DNA from: Bacteroidales bacterium UBA714
GTDB taxonomy: Bacteria > Bacteroidota > Bacteroidia > Bacteroidales > UBA932
Length of the DNA: 16,947 nucleotides
NCBI GenBank assembly: GCA_002298075.1
Contig: DBLW01000165.1
Span: 3,199 to 20,145 of the forward strand
Reading direction: 5' to 3'
Part shown: one piece after another, positions 1 to 7,866 of the stretch
Layout: each line of letters starts with the position of its first letter
How positions within the stretch are numbered: the first letter of the stretch is position 1
The notes under the pieces: model-generated
Seen by the model: only the letters and a program-made list of their open reading frames with translations
Database searches by the model: none
What the model was told of the DNA's origin: nothing
Made by a program: the position numbers and the translations under genes

Positions 1-1280
1 CCCTGGCGAAGATCAAGCGTAAACCTGTAGGCCTTCTTGTCGGCAAGAGCGGCCCCTGAAGCGATGTTGATGTCACCTGAATCCGTCATGACGAACACTC
101 CCGCACCGTCAAATGAAGCAAAGTCAGCTTTCGTAAATTCGCCTCCCCAGCCCATCTGGTGATATATTTTCAGAGCAACGCCGTCCTTTATCTGTCCGCC
201 AACATTCAGTGTGAACTGATATACCTTAGGAGAAACCTGGGCAAAAGCATATGCCCCGTCAGTCGTGTTCCAGGACGGCCCTATGACAGGCTTTCCGAAA
301 TTCTGCCCGATGGCCCACACCGCGCCGTCGCATCCGCCGCCCAAAGAGAGAGTGTTTCCGAGAGCGTCACAAGGAAGCACTTTGATAAAGGTATTCTTGA
401 AGTCGGCCACGAACTTATAATATCCGTCAACCGCATCGAAAGTGACATTCTTGTCATCATCCACCGTAAAGAAATCCGGATCAAGGTCCCAGTCCGCAAT
501 CCCGTCAATATGAGGGAACCTCAGGCCAAGTCCCTGACGCAAGCTGTAAACTGCCTGCGGAGACTGCTCCGAAAGGTCAAATTCCTCCGTCACGACATAT
601 TTGAAAGGCGCAGCCTCAAGGCTCATCAGGTCAACGGAAACAGTGTACTGTCCGGGAATCGTGGCCGAGAAAGGTATCGGATTCTCATTTCCGGCCGAAA
701 GCGCAGAGCCGTCCCAGCCCAATGAGATGACCTCACCTTCCGCATTTACAGCAGGAGTGGTCACGAAAGCCTTGAGGAGAGACGGAAAATCAGCCGTCAC
801 CTCGTATCTGTATCCCGAAGTCCTCTTCATCTTCCATGTGCCCTCCCCGTCCTGGGCACAGAGAGCAAGTTCCGGGAAATCCGGACGCTTAAGGCTGACA
901 TAGAGGGTGTCATATGTCAATCCCATGCCCACATTCTGAGAAGCGAACACAACGGAAGCGATTCCGTCCGGAATATCCTTGTAGAGAGGCGCGGTCAGAG
1001 AACCCTCGTATGTACCGTTCTCCTTTGTCCTTATCACGGTCTCACCCACCTGCGCATCGTCATAGTAAAGACGGGCCTTCAAAGTGGAAAGCGCGAAATC
1101 ATCATCGCTGACAGTCACGGAAAATTTCAGGTCCGCTCCCATATAGGCAGACTCCGTGCAGCTGTTCACGATCATATCGGGCCCCTTGTCAGCAAGTGCA
1201 AGCTCAGGGGTCTTCATGCACGACACAAGTGCCGCAGCCCCGCAAATGAGCGTCATCGAATATTTTATATATCTGTTCAT
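1..1280 (-). CDS. Surface glycan-binding-type lipoprotein of the glycan utilisation operon, 3' end cut by window edge
   Basis: The reading frame opens at ATG 1278-1280 and runs without a stop off the left edge, giving 426 complete codons. Residues 1-20 form a lipoprotein signal ending ALVSC, so Cys21 is the predicted lipidated residue. What follows looks like three beta-rich parts: an Ig-like domain (about 32-130, with LKARLYYDD and YEGSLTAPL strands), a second module (about 131-235, with AFVTTPAVNAEG and IPGQYTVSVDL), and a third (from about 240, with FTVDDDKNVTF and FKNTFIKVLP) that recalls SusE/SusF-type starch-binding repeats. It lies 45 bp after the GH30 gene in the same direction, the usual place for a surface glycan-binding protein that holds substrate for the transporter. 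No catalytic motif is seen. Binding is inferred from position and architecture; the true C-terminus is unknown. Confidence 0.8.
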   Translation of the reverse strand, partial: MNRYIKYSMTLICGAAALVSCMKTPELALADKGPDMIVNSCTESAYMGADLKFSVTVSDDDFALSTLKARLYYDDAQVGETVIRTKENGTYEGSLTAPLYKDIPDGIASVVFASQNVGMGLTYDTLYVSLKRPDFPELALCAQDGEGTWKMKRTSGYRYEVTADFPSLLKAFVTTPAVNAEGEVISLGWDGSALSAGNENPIPFSATIPGQYTVSVDLMSLEAAPFKYVVTEEFDLSEQSPQAVYSLRQGLGLRFPHIDGIADWDLDPDFFTVDDDKNVTFDAVDGYYKFVADFKNTFIKVLPCDALGNTLSLGGGCDGAVWAIGQNFGKPVIGPSWNTTDGAYAFAQVSPKVYQFTLNVGGQIKDGVALKIYHQMGWGGEFTKADFASFDGAGVFVMTDSGDINIASGAALADKKAYRFTLDLRQ

Positions 1281-1325
1281 GTGTTATGTCTTTGATTCTT
1301 TGTTTTACCGTATGCGGGCACTCCG

Positions 1326-2864
1326 TCACTCATGCCACAGAAGCGAAGCGATACATTTGCCCGGCACGGTATATTTGACAGTGAATTTCGTGTTGGCGAA
1401 CACAAGCTGCTGCCCGTCCGCATTCCTGTTGCACAGGAGCACGCCCACTGAGCCGTCCGGATTGAGGAACATGCCGCATTCAAGGCCTGAAGGCAGCTGG
1501 AATCCTCCTGTGGACATCATCCTCGCGCCAGGCTTTACGACAGCGCTGGCATGAGCCACATTGTACCAGTGGGTATTCTTTGTGATTGTGCTGTAGTCGG
1601 ACGAATTGATTGTGACTCCGCCGAAGCATGTCTTGCATGAGCCGTCATGAGGGCTGTAAGGGCCTTTCTTGTCGTCAAGCATGAGGTTCCACAATGTCAC
1701 TCCCTTGCCCCCGCGCCTGAGCGTTCCGAGGAAAATGGACGAAAAGTCATCCACAAGGCATCTTTCGAAATTGTAGTTCCACTCCCCGATGGAGGCCTCG
1801 GTAAAATATATGTCCTTCTCAGGGGCTGACGCACGGATATTGTCAAGTTCCGACACTGAGCCGCCGTAGCTGTGCCATGCGGAACCGGCAGCCCATCTGA
1901 CAGCCTCAGGGTCCGCATAGATGTTCAGCGGGTAATTCTGCTGGCCGGTCTTGTTGTCATAGTTGTAGTTGTGGTCGAACAGCAGAATCTTCACGTCCCC
2001 CAGGCCGGCCTTGTCCATTGCAGGTCCGAGCACTTTCAGGAATGCAGCCTGGTCTCTCCAAGGCATATACATCGACATGGAGTTTCCGTGGTTCAGAGGC
2101 TCATTCTGCATCGTTATGGCGTGGATGTCAAACCCTTCGGCCTGCATCGCCTTTATCCACTTCACGAAATACCCGGCATATGCCTGATAGCACGAAGGCT
2201 TGAGACGGCCGCTTGTCCATGAATCGAAACTCCTTTCCAGGACTGCATTGTCATCCCCCTCATAACCCCATGAGCCGCCGCCTTTCATCCATTTCGGACA
2301 AGACCATGGCGAGCCTATTATCTTGACGTCAGGGTTTATTTCATAGATTTCTTTCAATACCGGAAACAGATAGTCCCTGTCCTCGGCATGCACCGCGAAA
2401 TTCTCCAGACCCGGAGTGTCGCACCATGTATAATTGTCCCTGAGACAAAAATCGGATGCACCTATCGCCACGCGAATCAAGCTTGAACCAGCTCCCTTGT
2501 CTTTGGAGAATGTCTCCGCGAGAAAAGCAGTGCGGTCTTCCTTGCTCATTTGCAGCAAGTTATAAGCCGTGGCAGTAGTTATTGCCAAGCCGAAGCCGTC
2601 AATCTGCGGAGAAGCGGAATTCTTGTCATATGTAACCTGATACGGAGACATGCTGCCCGGTTTCCCGAAATCGAAGCCGCTTGCCTCGAAAAGTTTTGAG
2701 CCGTCACAAGTTGTCACATAGGCAATGACATCCTTGCCTGAGGGCTGAGGAGTCTCTGGCCCTGCAGGCTGAGGCCCGTCTTCCGGCTTCTCGGTCGTGC
2801 AATTGCAGGCGCACATTCCAGCCATCATTGAGAAAAGCAATATCCTTGTAAATTTCATATTCAA
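1326..2864 (-). CDS. GH30-family glycoside hydrolase lipoprotein, probable endo-beta-1,6-glucanase
   Basis: This 512-residue protein hydrolyses beta-glycosidic bonds, probably at the cell surface. The N-terminus is a lipoprotein signal (MKFTRILLFSMMAGMCAC), with Cys20 the best lipidation site, then an acidic, proline-rich linker to about residue 43. The (beta/alpha)8 catalytic part carries the two GH30 carboxylates: Glu255 in ITMQNEP as acid/base and Glu356 in IYFTEAS as nucleophile. The GH30 N-terminal signature is present in altered form as IDGFGLAITTATAYNL (88-103). A C-terminal beta domain (from about 430, NTHWYNVAHASAVVKPGARM) is typical of the family. It follows the SusD-like gene by 48 bp. 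In Bacteroides a GH30 subfamily 3 enzyme in the same position degrades fungal beta-1,6-glucan; I assign that substrate by analogy, and beta-glucosylceramidase-like or other beta-glycanase activity remains possible. Met3 is an alternative start. Confidence 0.9.
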   Translation of the reverse strand: MNMKFTRILLFSMMAGMCACNCTTEKPEDGPQPAGPETPQPSGKDVIAYVTTCDGSKLFEASGFDFGKPGSMSPYQVTYDKNSASPQIDGFGLAITTATAYNLLQMSKEDRTAFLAETFSKDKGAGSSLIRVAIGASDFCLRDNYTWCDTPGLENFAVHAEDRDYLFPVLKEIYEINPDVKIIGSPWSCPKWMKGGGSWGYEGDDNAVLERSFDSWTSGRLKPSCYQAYAGYFVKWIKAMQAEGFDIHAITMQNEPLNHGNSMSMYMPWRDQAAFLKVLGPAMDKAGLGDVKILLFDHNYNYDNKTGQQNYPLNIYADPEAVRWAAGSAWHSYGGSVSELDNIRASAPEKDIYFTEASIGEWNYNFERCLVDDFSSIFLGTLRRGGKGVTLWNLMLDDKKGPYSPHDGSCKTCFGGVTINSSDYSTITKNTHWYNVAHASAVVKPGARMMSTGGFQLPSGLECGMFLNPDGSVGVLLCNRNADGQQLVFANTKFTVKYTVPGKCIASLLWHE

Positions 2865-2912
2865 ATCTTTTTAAGAGGGTGCCTTGCAGCATGCACCCCT
2901 CCTCATTACACA

Positions 2913-4421
2913 TCAATATCCGGCGTTCTGGACAAGACTCGGGTTTTTGTCAAGCGCAGTCTGAGGTATAGGCATCAGGACGGTCTCTTCAGACAGGGGG
3001 AACCTGCTCTGCCAGTACCTGTCCTTGCCCGGCATCGCATCATGGACCGCTTTTGCCTTGTCAATCCCGTGACGAAGAAGGTCAAAGAAACGGAATCCCT
3101 CGAAAGCAAGCTCCAGACGTCTCTCATGCAGAATCGCCTCAATCATCTCATCGCGGCTCTTAGGGCGCGATATGCCTTTCAGACCGGCCCTCTGACGTAT
3201 CCTGTTCACATACTCTGTCGCTCCGTCATAGTCGTCCGCCATTGCAAGAGCCTCGGCATGAAGAAGATAAATCTCTCCCAGGCGCATAAGGATGGTGCTG
3301 GATGCATTGGTCGGACACTTGTGCATGAAAGCATATTCGCTGCCCGGCCAATAGTTAGACCATGAGGCCTCGTCAATTATGATGCAGGCGTTCTTCCTCA
3401 CCACATCCCCCTCGGCATCATATGCCGCAATCAGGTCACGGGACGGAGTTATCCATTTAATCCACGAATAGCTGTCACTCGGGTTGTATGCATTCCTGTG
3501 GAACATCATCCATACCCAGTTTCCGCTGCTGCGTGTCCATGTCACCTCGAAAATGGATTCGGAAGTGTTGCGTACCGCATCAGTCTCGTCATATGCCCAC
3601 ATCTTGGCATAGTCGTCCACCAGCGAAAAGCCCATCGATTCCACAGCCTCGCAATTCTCCGCCACCTTGGCCCAGTCGCGCGCGGTCTCCTCGGCATATA
3701 TCCTGGCGAGCATCCCGTGAGCGAAAGCCTTGGTAAAGAGGAACTTGTCAGAATGGCTTACATCCGGAGCGTTAAGGCAGGCGAACTCCAGTTCCTTGAT
3801 TATCCGGGCATAGATGTCCGCCCTCGCTGTCCTTGACGGGAAGTACGCGTCATAGACCTCTTCAATATTTTCCGCAGTTATGGCAGGAGGGATGGTGTTG
3901 ACAAGAGGAATGTCACCCCAAATCTGCGACATCTGGAAAAGCAGCCAGGCCCTCCAGCAGTATGCCTCGGACTTCCATTCCCCGTATTCCCTGTCTGTCA
4001 TGGAAGCGTCCGCCTCCTTTATGCGGTCTATGTTGCAGATTATATTGTTGCAGTTGCTCACCTGCGAGAGATACCAGTCCCAGTCACGGACCACATTCTT
4101 GTTCTCAGCGTCCTGCTTGTTGGCCTCTATGGCCATCAGCTCACCGGTACCGGGATTTCCGCCATATGCATTGTCGGCACGGCACTCGGCATAGACCAGC
4201 CAGTCAAGGTATCCTTTCTCCTGGATATCCTTCGTCCAGCTGGCATAGATTGCGTCACGGAGTCCTTTCATGTCCTCCCTTGTGGAATACTGCGATTCGT
4301 CCGTATTCTCGTCAACCTTCACGTTTCCCTCGCTGTACCCTGTCTCCGGAAAGAGGTCCAGGTCGCAGGAAGAGAGGGCTGCAAGGCAGATAAGCGCAGT
4401 TGTGATATATGTCTTTTTCAT
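2913..4421 (-). CDS. SusD-like outer-membrane glycan-binding lipoprotein (RagB/SusD family)
   Basis: This 502-residue lipoprotein forms the lid of the outer-membrane glycan importer, binding oligosaccharides and passing them to the SusC-like barrel. The signal peptide ends LAALSSC, with Cys19 lipidated. The N-terminal SusD-like region includes VSNCNNIICNIDRIKEAD (121-138) and the helical segment AYCWRAWLLFQMSQIWGDIPLV (153-174). The C-terminal RagB/SusD region includes LMRLGEIYLLHAEALA (378-393), ATEYVNRIRQRAGL (401-414) and ERRLELAFEGFRFFDLLRHG (433-452), and closes with the usual MPIPQTALDKNPSLVQNAGY. The aromatic cluster NWVWMMF (301-307) is a plausible sugar-stacking surface. It starts 42 bp after the SusC-like gene, the standard pairing. 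Length is normal for the family. Which glycan it binds cannot be read from the sequence. Confidence 0.97.
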   Translation of the reverse strand: MKKTYITTALICLAALSSCDLDLFPETGYSEGNVKVDENTDESQYSTREDMKGLRDAIYASWTKDIQEKGYLDWLVYAECRADNAYGGNPGTGELMAIEANKQDAENKNVVRDWDWYLSQVSNCNNIICNIDRIKEADASMTDREYGEWKSEAYCWRAWLLFQMSQIWGDIPLVNTIPPAITAENIEEVYDAYFPSRTARADIYARIIKELEFACLNAPDVSHSDKFLFTKAFAHGMLARIYAEETARDWAKVAENCEAVESMGFSLVDDYAKMWAYDETDAVRNTSESIFEVTWTRSSGNWVWMMFHRNAYNPSDSYSWIKWITPSRDLIAAYDAEGDVVRKNACIIIDEASWSNYWPGSEYAFMHKCPTNASSTILMRLGEIYLLHAEALAMADDYDGATEYVNRIRQRAGLKGISRPKSRDEMIEAILHERRLELAFEGFRFFDLLRHGIDKAKAVHDAMPGKDRYWQSRFPLSEETVLMPIPQTALDKNPSLVQNAGY

Positions 4422-4463
4422 TTTTCCTCTGATTGATTTATAAATTCCTCATGAAAGCAAATG

Positions 4464-7442
4464 TCAGAATTCGATGTTCACACCGAACAGGACGGTCTTG
4501 ACGCAAGGGTAGGTTCCCCAGTCGATGCCCATGTTCGTTGCACTCGACCACTGGCTCATCTCGGGGTCATAGCCGGAGTATTTTGTGAACGTGACCATGT
4601 TGTCAAGCGTCACATACGGCCTTATGCTCGAGATATTGGCTTTCTTGAGGGCAGGATGACGTATGTCATATGCAAGGGTGATATTCTTGATTTTCAGATA
4701 CGAACCGTCCTCGACCCATCTGGTGGAAGCCTTGAGGTTGTCAAGTTCTCCGGCTTTCGGGATGTCCGTAACCTGTCCGGGAATCCTCCAGCGTCTTACA
4801 GCATCTTTAATCTGGTTGCTTCCGTTGTACATTCCTATCATCTCTATGCGGGAGGCATTGTAGATGTCATTTCCGACAGAGCTTGTCAGCAGGATACTCA
4901 GGCTAAGGCCTTTCCAGCTTACTGTGTTGGTCATTCCGGCTGTAAACCAAGGATTGGCATCACCGATATAATGCTTGTCTGCGACATTTATCTTGCCGTC
5001 ATTGTTATAGTCCTCATATATTACCATTCCCGTCTCAGGGTCAACTCCGAGGGCCGTATAGCCCCAGAACTGCGAGAGAGGCCTTCCAGGAGTCATCCTC
5101 ACGACATATTCGCTAAGGGCCTCAGAGGTCTGGGTGTAGTAATAAACTTGCTGGAGGTCGAGTTTCTCGAGCCTGTTGCGGTTCATGGAGATGTTGAAAT
5201 CGGTGGTCCAGCTCCATCCGTTCTTCTCGATGTTCACGGAATTGACGGCAAGCTCCACTCCCCAGTTGGACATCTCGCCCTCATTGCGGAATATGTCCGG
5301 ATTCGGGGCAGGAAGCGGAACGCTCATCAGCAGGTCCTTCGTATATTTGTAGTATCCGTCCAAGGTGACGTTCAGGCGGCCACGGAACATCGACCAGTCG
5401 ATTCCGACATTGGCCTGTGAGGTTGTCTCCCATGTGAGGTCCTTGTTGCCGATATTGGATTTGCCTCCGAGAGTCGGGGTTGCGTCAGCATATTTCTCAT
5501 CAGTCCAGTCATAATAGTTGGTATGATACTGCTGCACCCACGCGTAGTCCGCAAGTCCGGACTGGTTACCCTGCTGTCCCCAGCCGGCGCGTATCTTCAG
5601 GTCGCTTATCCAGCTCACGTCCTTGAGCCAGTCCTCTGAGGAAAGGCGCCATGCAGCCGATACTGACGGGAAATAGCCCCATCTGTGGCCAGGGGCAAGC
5701 TTTGAGGAGCCGTCGGCACGGAAGTTCGCGGTGATGTAGTATTTGCTGTCGAAGTTGTATGACACACGGGCGAGGTAAGACATGATGGCCCATTTGGCAT
5801 AGCCCTGAGACTGGCCTCTGAGACCGCCCTTGTTTCCTCCGTTGATTCCGAAGATGGCGTTGCCGTAGTCAGGCGAGAAATGGCTGCGTGAGCCTGTGAG
5901 GTTTTCCCATCTCGAGGTCGTGGCAGATGTGCCGGCCATAGCCTCGAAATTATGCTTGGCATCCCATGTGTTGTTGTATGTGAAGATGTTGTCATATACC
6001 ATCCTCATGTCGTCAGCCCTTTCCGAAGAGGCCGTTCCATGCTGAGTGCGGCCGTAAGATGTCTTGATAGGGTCGAGGAACGAGTAGTTGTGGGTCCATC
6101 TGCGGTCCATGGAGACTGTGGACTTGAACTGGAAGGTCTTGTGGAACTTGATTGTGGCATGTCCGGTGAGCAGCAGGCGGTCCGTCTGGTTGTAATTGTT
6201 TTCCGTTCTCGCAAGGTTCTCTGACGGAGTCGTGAGGTTGGCTCCGTAGAACTCGGTCCAGTACCAGTCCGGATTGGTCTCGCTCCAAGGTTTTGCGTAT
6301 GTCGGGGTGTTGATGACGGAAAGTACGACGCCGGCACGGCTTGAGCCTGTTCCGGATATGATTCCGTTGTTCCTGTAATGCGAATAGGCAACGTTTGCGC
6401 CTACGTTTATCCAACTGAACAAGTCGGAGTCAAAGCTGGCCTTCATGTTGAACCTCTTGTTGTATGCGACCGGAAGTATTCCCTGCTCATCGGAATATCC
6501 GCCGCTGAGGTAATATCGCATTTTGTCAGTGGCATTGGATACGGAGAGCTGATAGTTCTGGTTGATTCCGGTCTTGTATGTTTCCTTGAACCAGTCGGTC
6601 TCGTCTTTGAGGCCGTCCGGCAGGCTCACTACGCCGATTTCATCCATAAGGTCCTTGTACTCGGCGGCATTCAGGACGTCATATGTCTTTGCGACATTGG
6701 CAAGTCCGACGGAAGCGTTGAAGCTGATTTGCGGTCCTTTGCTCTTTTTGCCCTGTTTTGTAGTGATGAGCACGACTCCGTTTGCGGCACGCGAGCCGTA
6801 TATGGCAGCCGAGGATGCGTCCTTCAGAATCTGCATAGTCTCGATATCCTGAGGCGAGAGGTATGCTATCGCATAGTTTCCGGTTCCCACAGGCACGCCG
6901 TCAACCACATAGAGAGGGTCGTTGGATGAAGCGATTGAAGAAGCTCCGCGCACACGCACGGTCATTCCGCTTCCGGGAAGTCCGCTTGTCTGCTGCACTG
7001 TCACACCTGCGACTTTTCCCTGGATGAATCCGGAAGCCTCTGTGACTGGACGCAGCTTCATGTCTTCGTTGGAGACAGTGGAAACGGCAGTAGTGAGGTC
7101 TTTCTTGCGGACTGAGCCATAGCCTATGGCCACGACAGCGTCAAGCGCGATTGCTTCCTCTGCGGAAGTTACATTGATTACGGCACGGTTGCCTACTTTC
7201 TCGACAATCGTCTGATAACCAAGGGAGGAGAATTCCAAGTTTGCCCCACCCGAGGAAACATTCAGCTGCCAGTTTCCATCGGCATCAGTGGTGGTACCGT
7301 TTCCGGTCCCCTTTTCCATAACGGTCATTCCGATTACCGGCAGTCCGTTCTGGTCCACCACCGTACCTTTTACAGAATGCTGCTGGGCATGGATAGCCAT
7401 GCTTGTGAAAAGCAGCACCACCATAGTCAGATATTTTCTCAT
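4464..7442 (-). CDS. SusC-like TonB-dependent outer-membrane oligosaccharide transporter
   Basis: This 992-residue protein is the TonB-powered outer-membrane channel of the locus. A cleavable signal peptide ends MAIHA|QQ (about residue 19). A carboxypeptidase-regulatory-like domain follows (about 24-95, VKGTVVDQNGLPVIGMTV), then the SusC hallmark VVAIGYGSVRKKDLTTAVS (103-121). The plug domain follows, with PLYVVDGVPVG (176-186) and YGSRAANGVVLITTKQG (215-231), then a 22-strand barrel ending in an aromatic residue (GVNIEF), as outer-membrane barrels require. There is no extra N-terminal signalling (STN) domain, so control by an ECF sigma/anti-sigma pair acting through this protein is unlikely; a hybrid two-component or SusR-like regulator outside the window is the better guess. 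It is the first gene of the operon, with its promoter in the intergenic region upstream. Confidence 0.97.
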   Translation of the reverse strand: MRKYLTMVVLLFTSMAIHAQQHSVKGTVVDQNGLPVIGMTVMEKGTGNGTTTDADGNWQLNVSSGGANLEFSSLGYQTIVEKVGNRAVINVTSAEEAIALDAVVAIGYGSVRKKDLTTAVSTVSNEDMKLRPVTEASGFIQGKVAGVTVQQTSGLPGSGMTVRVRGASSIASSNDPLYVVDGVPVGTGNYAIAYLSPQDIETMQILKDASSAAIYGSRAANGVVLITTKQGKKSKGPQISFNASVGLANVAKTYDVLNAAEYKDLMDEIGVVSLPDGLKDETDWFKETYKTGINQNYQLSVSNATDKMRYYLSGGYSDEQGILPVAYNKRFNMKASFDSDLFSWINVGANVAYSHYRNNGIISGTGSSRAGVVLSVINTPTYAKPWSETNPDWYWTEFYGANLTTPSENLARTENNYNQTDRLLLTGHATIKFHKTFQFKSTVSMDRRWTHNYSFLDPIKTSYGRTQHGTASSERADDMRMVYDNIFTYNNTWDAKHNFEAMAGTSATTSRWENLTGSRSHFSPDYGNAIFGINGGNKGGLRGQSQGYAKWAIMSYLARVSYNFDSKYYITANFRADGSSKLAPGHRWGYFPSVSAAWRLSSEDWLKDVSWISDLKIRAGWGQQGNQSGLADYAWVQQYHTNYYDWTDEKYADATPTLGGKSNIGNKDLTWETTSQANVGIDWSMFRGRLNVTLDGYYKYTKDLLMSVPLPAPNPDIFRNEGEMSNWGVELAVNSVNIEKNGWSWTTDFNISMNRNRLEKLDLQQVYYYTQTSEALSEYVVRMTPGRPLSQFWGYTALGVDPETGMVIYEDYNNDGKINVADKHYIGDANPWFTAGMTNTVSWKGLSLSILLTSSVGNDIYNASRIEMIGMYNGSNQIKDAVRRWRIPGQVTDIPKAGELDNLKASTRWVEDGSYLKIKNITLAYDIRHPALKKANISSIRPYVTLDNMVTFTKYSGYDPEMSQWSSATNMGIDWGTYPCVKTVLFGVNIEF

Positions 7443-7592
7443 ACGGTAGAATTTAGTGATTATTAATAATGGTCAGTTTTGCGTGGTTTGCGCCGGTTGC
7501 CGTCCGGGTTTTGTACCGCAGCCTGATGTCCCGGCATGTCCGCCCGTCTTTCAGAAAGGTACCGGAAACCTGCATTCCGGCTTTCACCATGA

Positions 7593-7600
7593 CAAAATTA
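7593..7600 (-). promoter_or_regulatory. Candidate -7 element for the transporter operon
   Basis: Read on the minus strand this is TAATTTTG, a perfect match to the Bacteroidota primary sigma factor -7 consensus TAnnTTTG. No clear TTG -33 element lies at the expected distance upstream, which suggests either a chance match or an activator-dependent promoter, as is common for glycan operons. If used, transcription would begin near 7587 and give a leader of about 145 nt before the SusC-like start at 7442. Confidence 0.35.
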
Positions 7601-7745
7601 TGAAAATCGTCATGCATCCTGTCGCAGATGAAATTAAGAAGTGGAAACACACGCGTTTTCCATTTGTCATATATTATTGATTATCAAAAACATGCACTCA
7701 CCTAAACAAAGTGCCTAAAGTGGACGGTAGATATGGCTTTATAAG

Positions 7746-7773
7746 CCTTCATCCCCCTTGAAGACGCCTTGAA
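7746..7773. repeat. Helically phased direct repeats, possible operator
   Basis: Three related heptamers lie in direct orientation: CCTTCAT at 7746, CCTTGAA at 7756 and CCTTGAA at 7767. Their spacing of 10 and 11 bp puts them on one face of the helix, as expected for a protein that binds as a side-by-side dimer or oligomer. They sit about 100 bp before the ATPase start and about 150 bp upstream of the candidate promoter of the transporter operon. The element is short, so chance is a real alternative. Confidence 0.35.
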
Positions 7774-7866
7774 CAAGGGCGGAAAGAGCGGGCAGTTGCC
7801 ATCTGGGCGGAGAATTTGGAACAGCTTTTGGTATATCGGCAACCTCCATTAAATTTTTATTTGACC

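Larger units (their letters stand above)
7443..7866. other. Divergent intergenic region between the transporter operon and the ATPase gene
   Basis: This 424-bp stretch contains no convincing gene. The short open frames on both strands lack family features and good starts. It must carry the promoters for both flanking transcription units. Visible items are a perfect TAnnTTTG box for the minus strand (7593-7600), an imperfect direct repeat beginning CCTAAA at 7701 and 7714, a small hairpin GGCTT-TAT-AAGCC (7735-7747), phased CCTT repeats (7746-7773) overlapping a 6-bp stem (CCCTTG 7755-7760 with CAAGGG 7774-7779), and an A/T-rich run just before the ATPase start. No perfect TAnnTTTG box facing the ATPase gene was found. 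Confidence 0.7.

Noticed and set aside
159..725. A 188-codon plus-strand open frame near the left edge
   Set aside because: Antisense to the binding lipoprotein, whose frame has a lipoprotein signal and continuous beta-rich sequence; the antisense product has no recognisable feature.
4461..5420. A 319-codon plus-strand open frame antisense to the SusC-like gene
   Set aside because: Overlaps the barrel-coding part of a well-supported gene and shows no domain or signal peptide.
7456..7680. Short open frames on both strands upstream of the SusC-like gene
   Set aside because: Composition is not protein-like, neither has a family motif, and they overlap each other in the divergent regulatory region.
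7857..7864. TTTATTTG as a promoter -7 box for the ATPase
   Set aside because: It is two bases from the ATG and one base off consensus; more likely part of the A/T-rich initiation region.
7816..7866. Earlier in-frame ATG for the ATPase
   Set aside because: The added 17 residues do not belong to the family's N-terminus, and ATG 7867 directly precedes the conserved domain with an A/T-rich lead.
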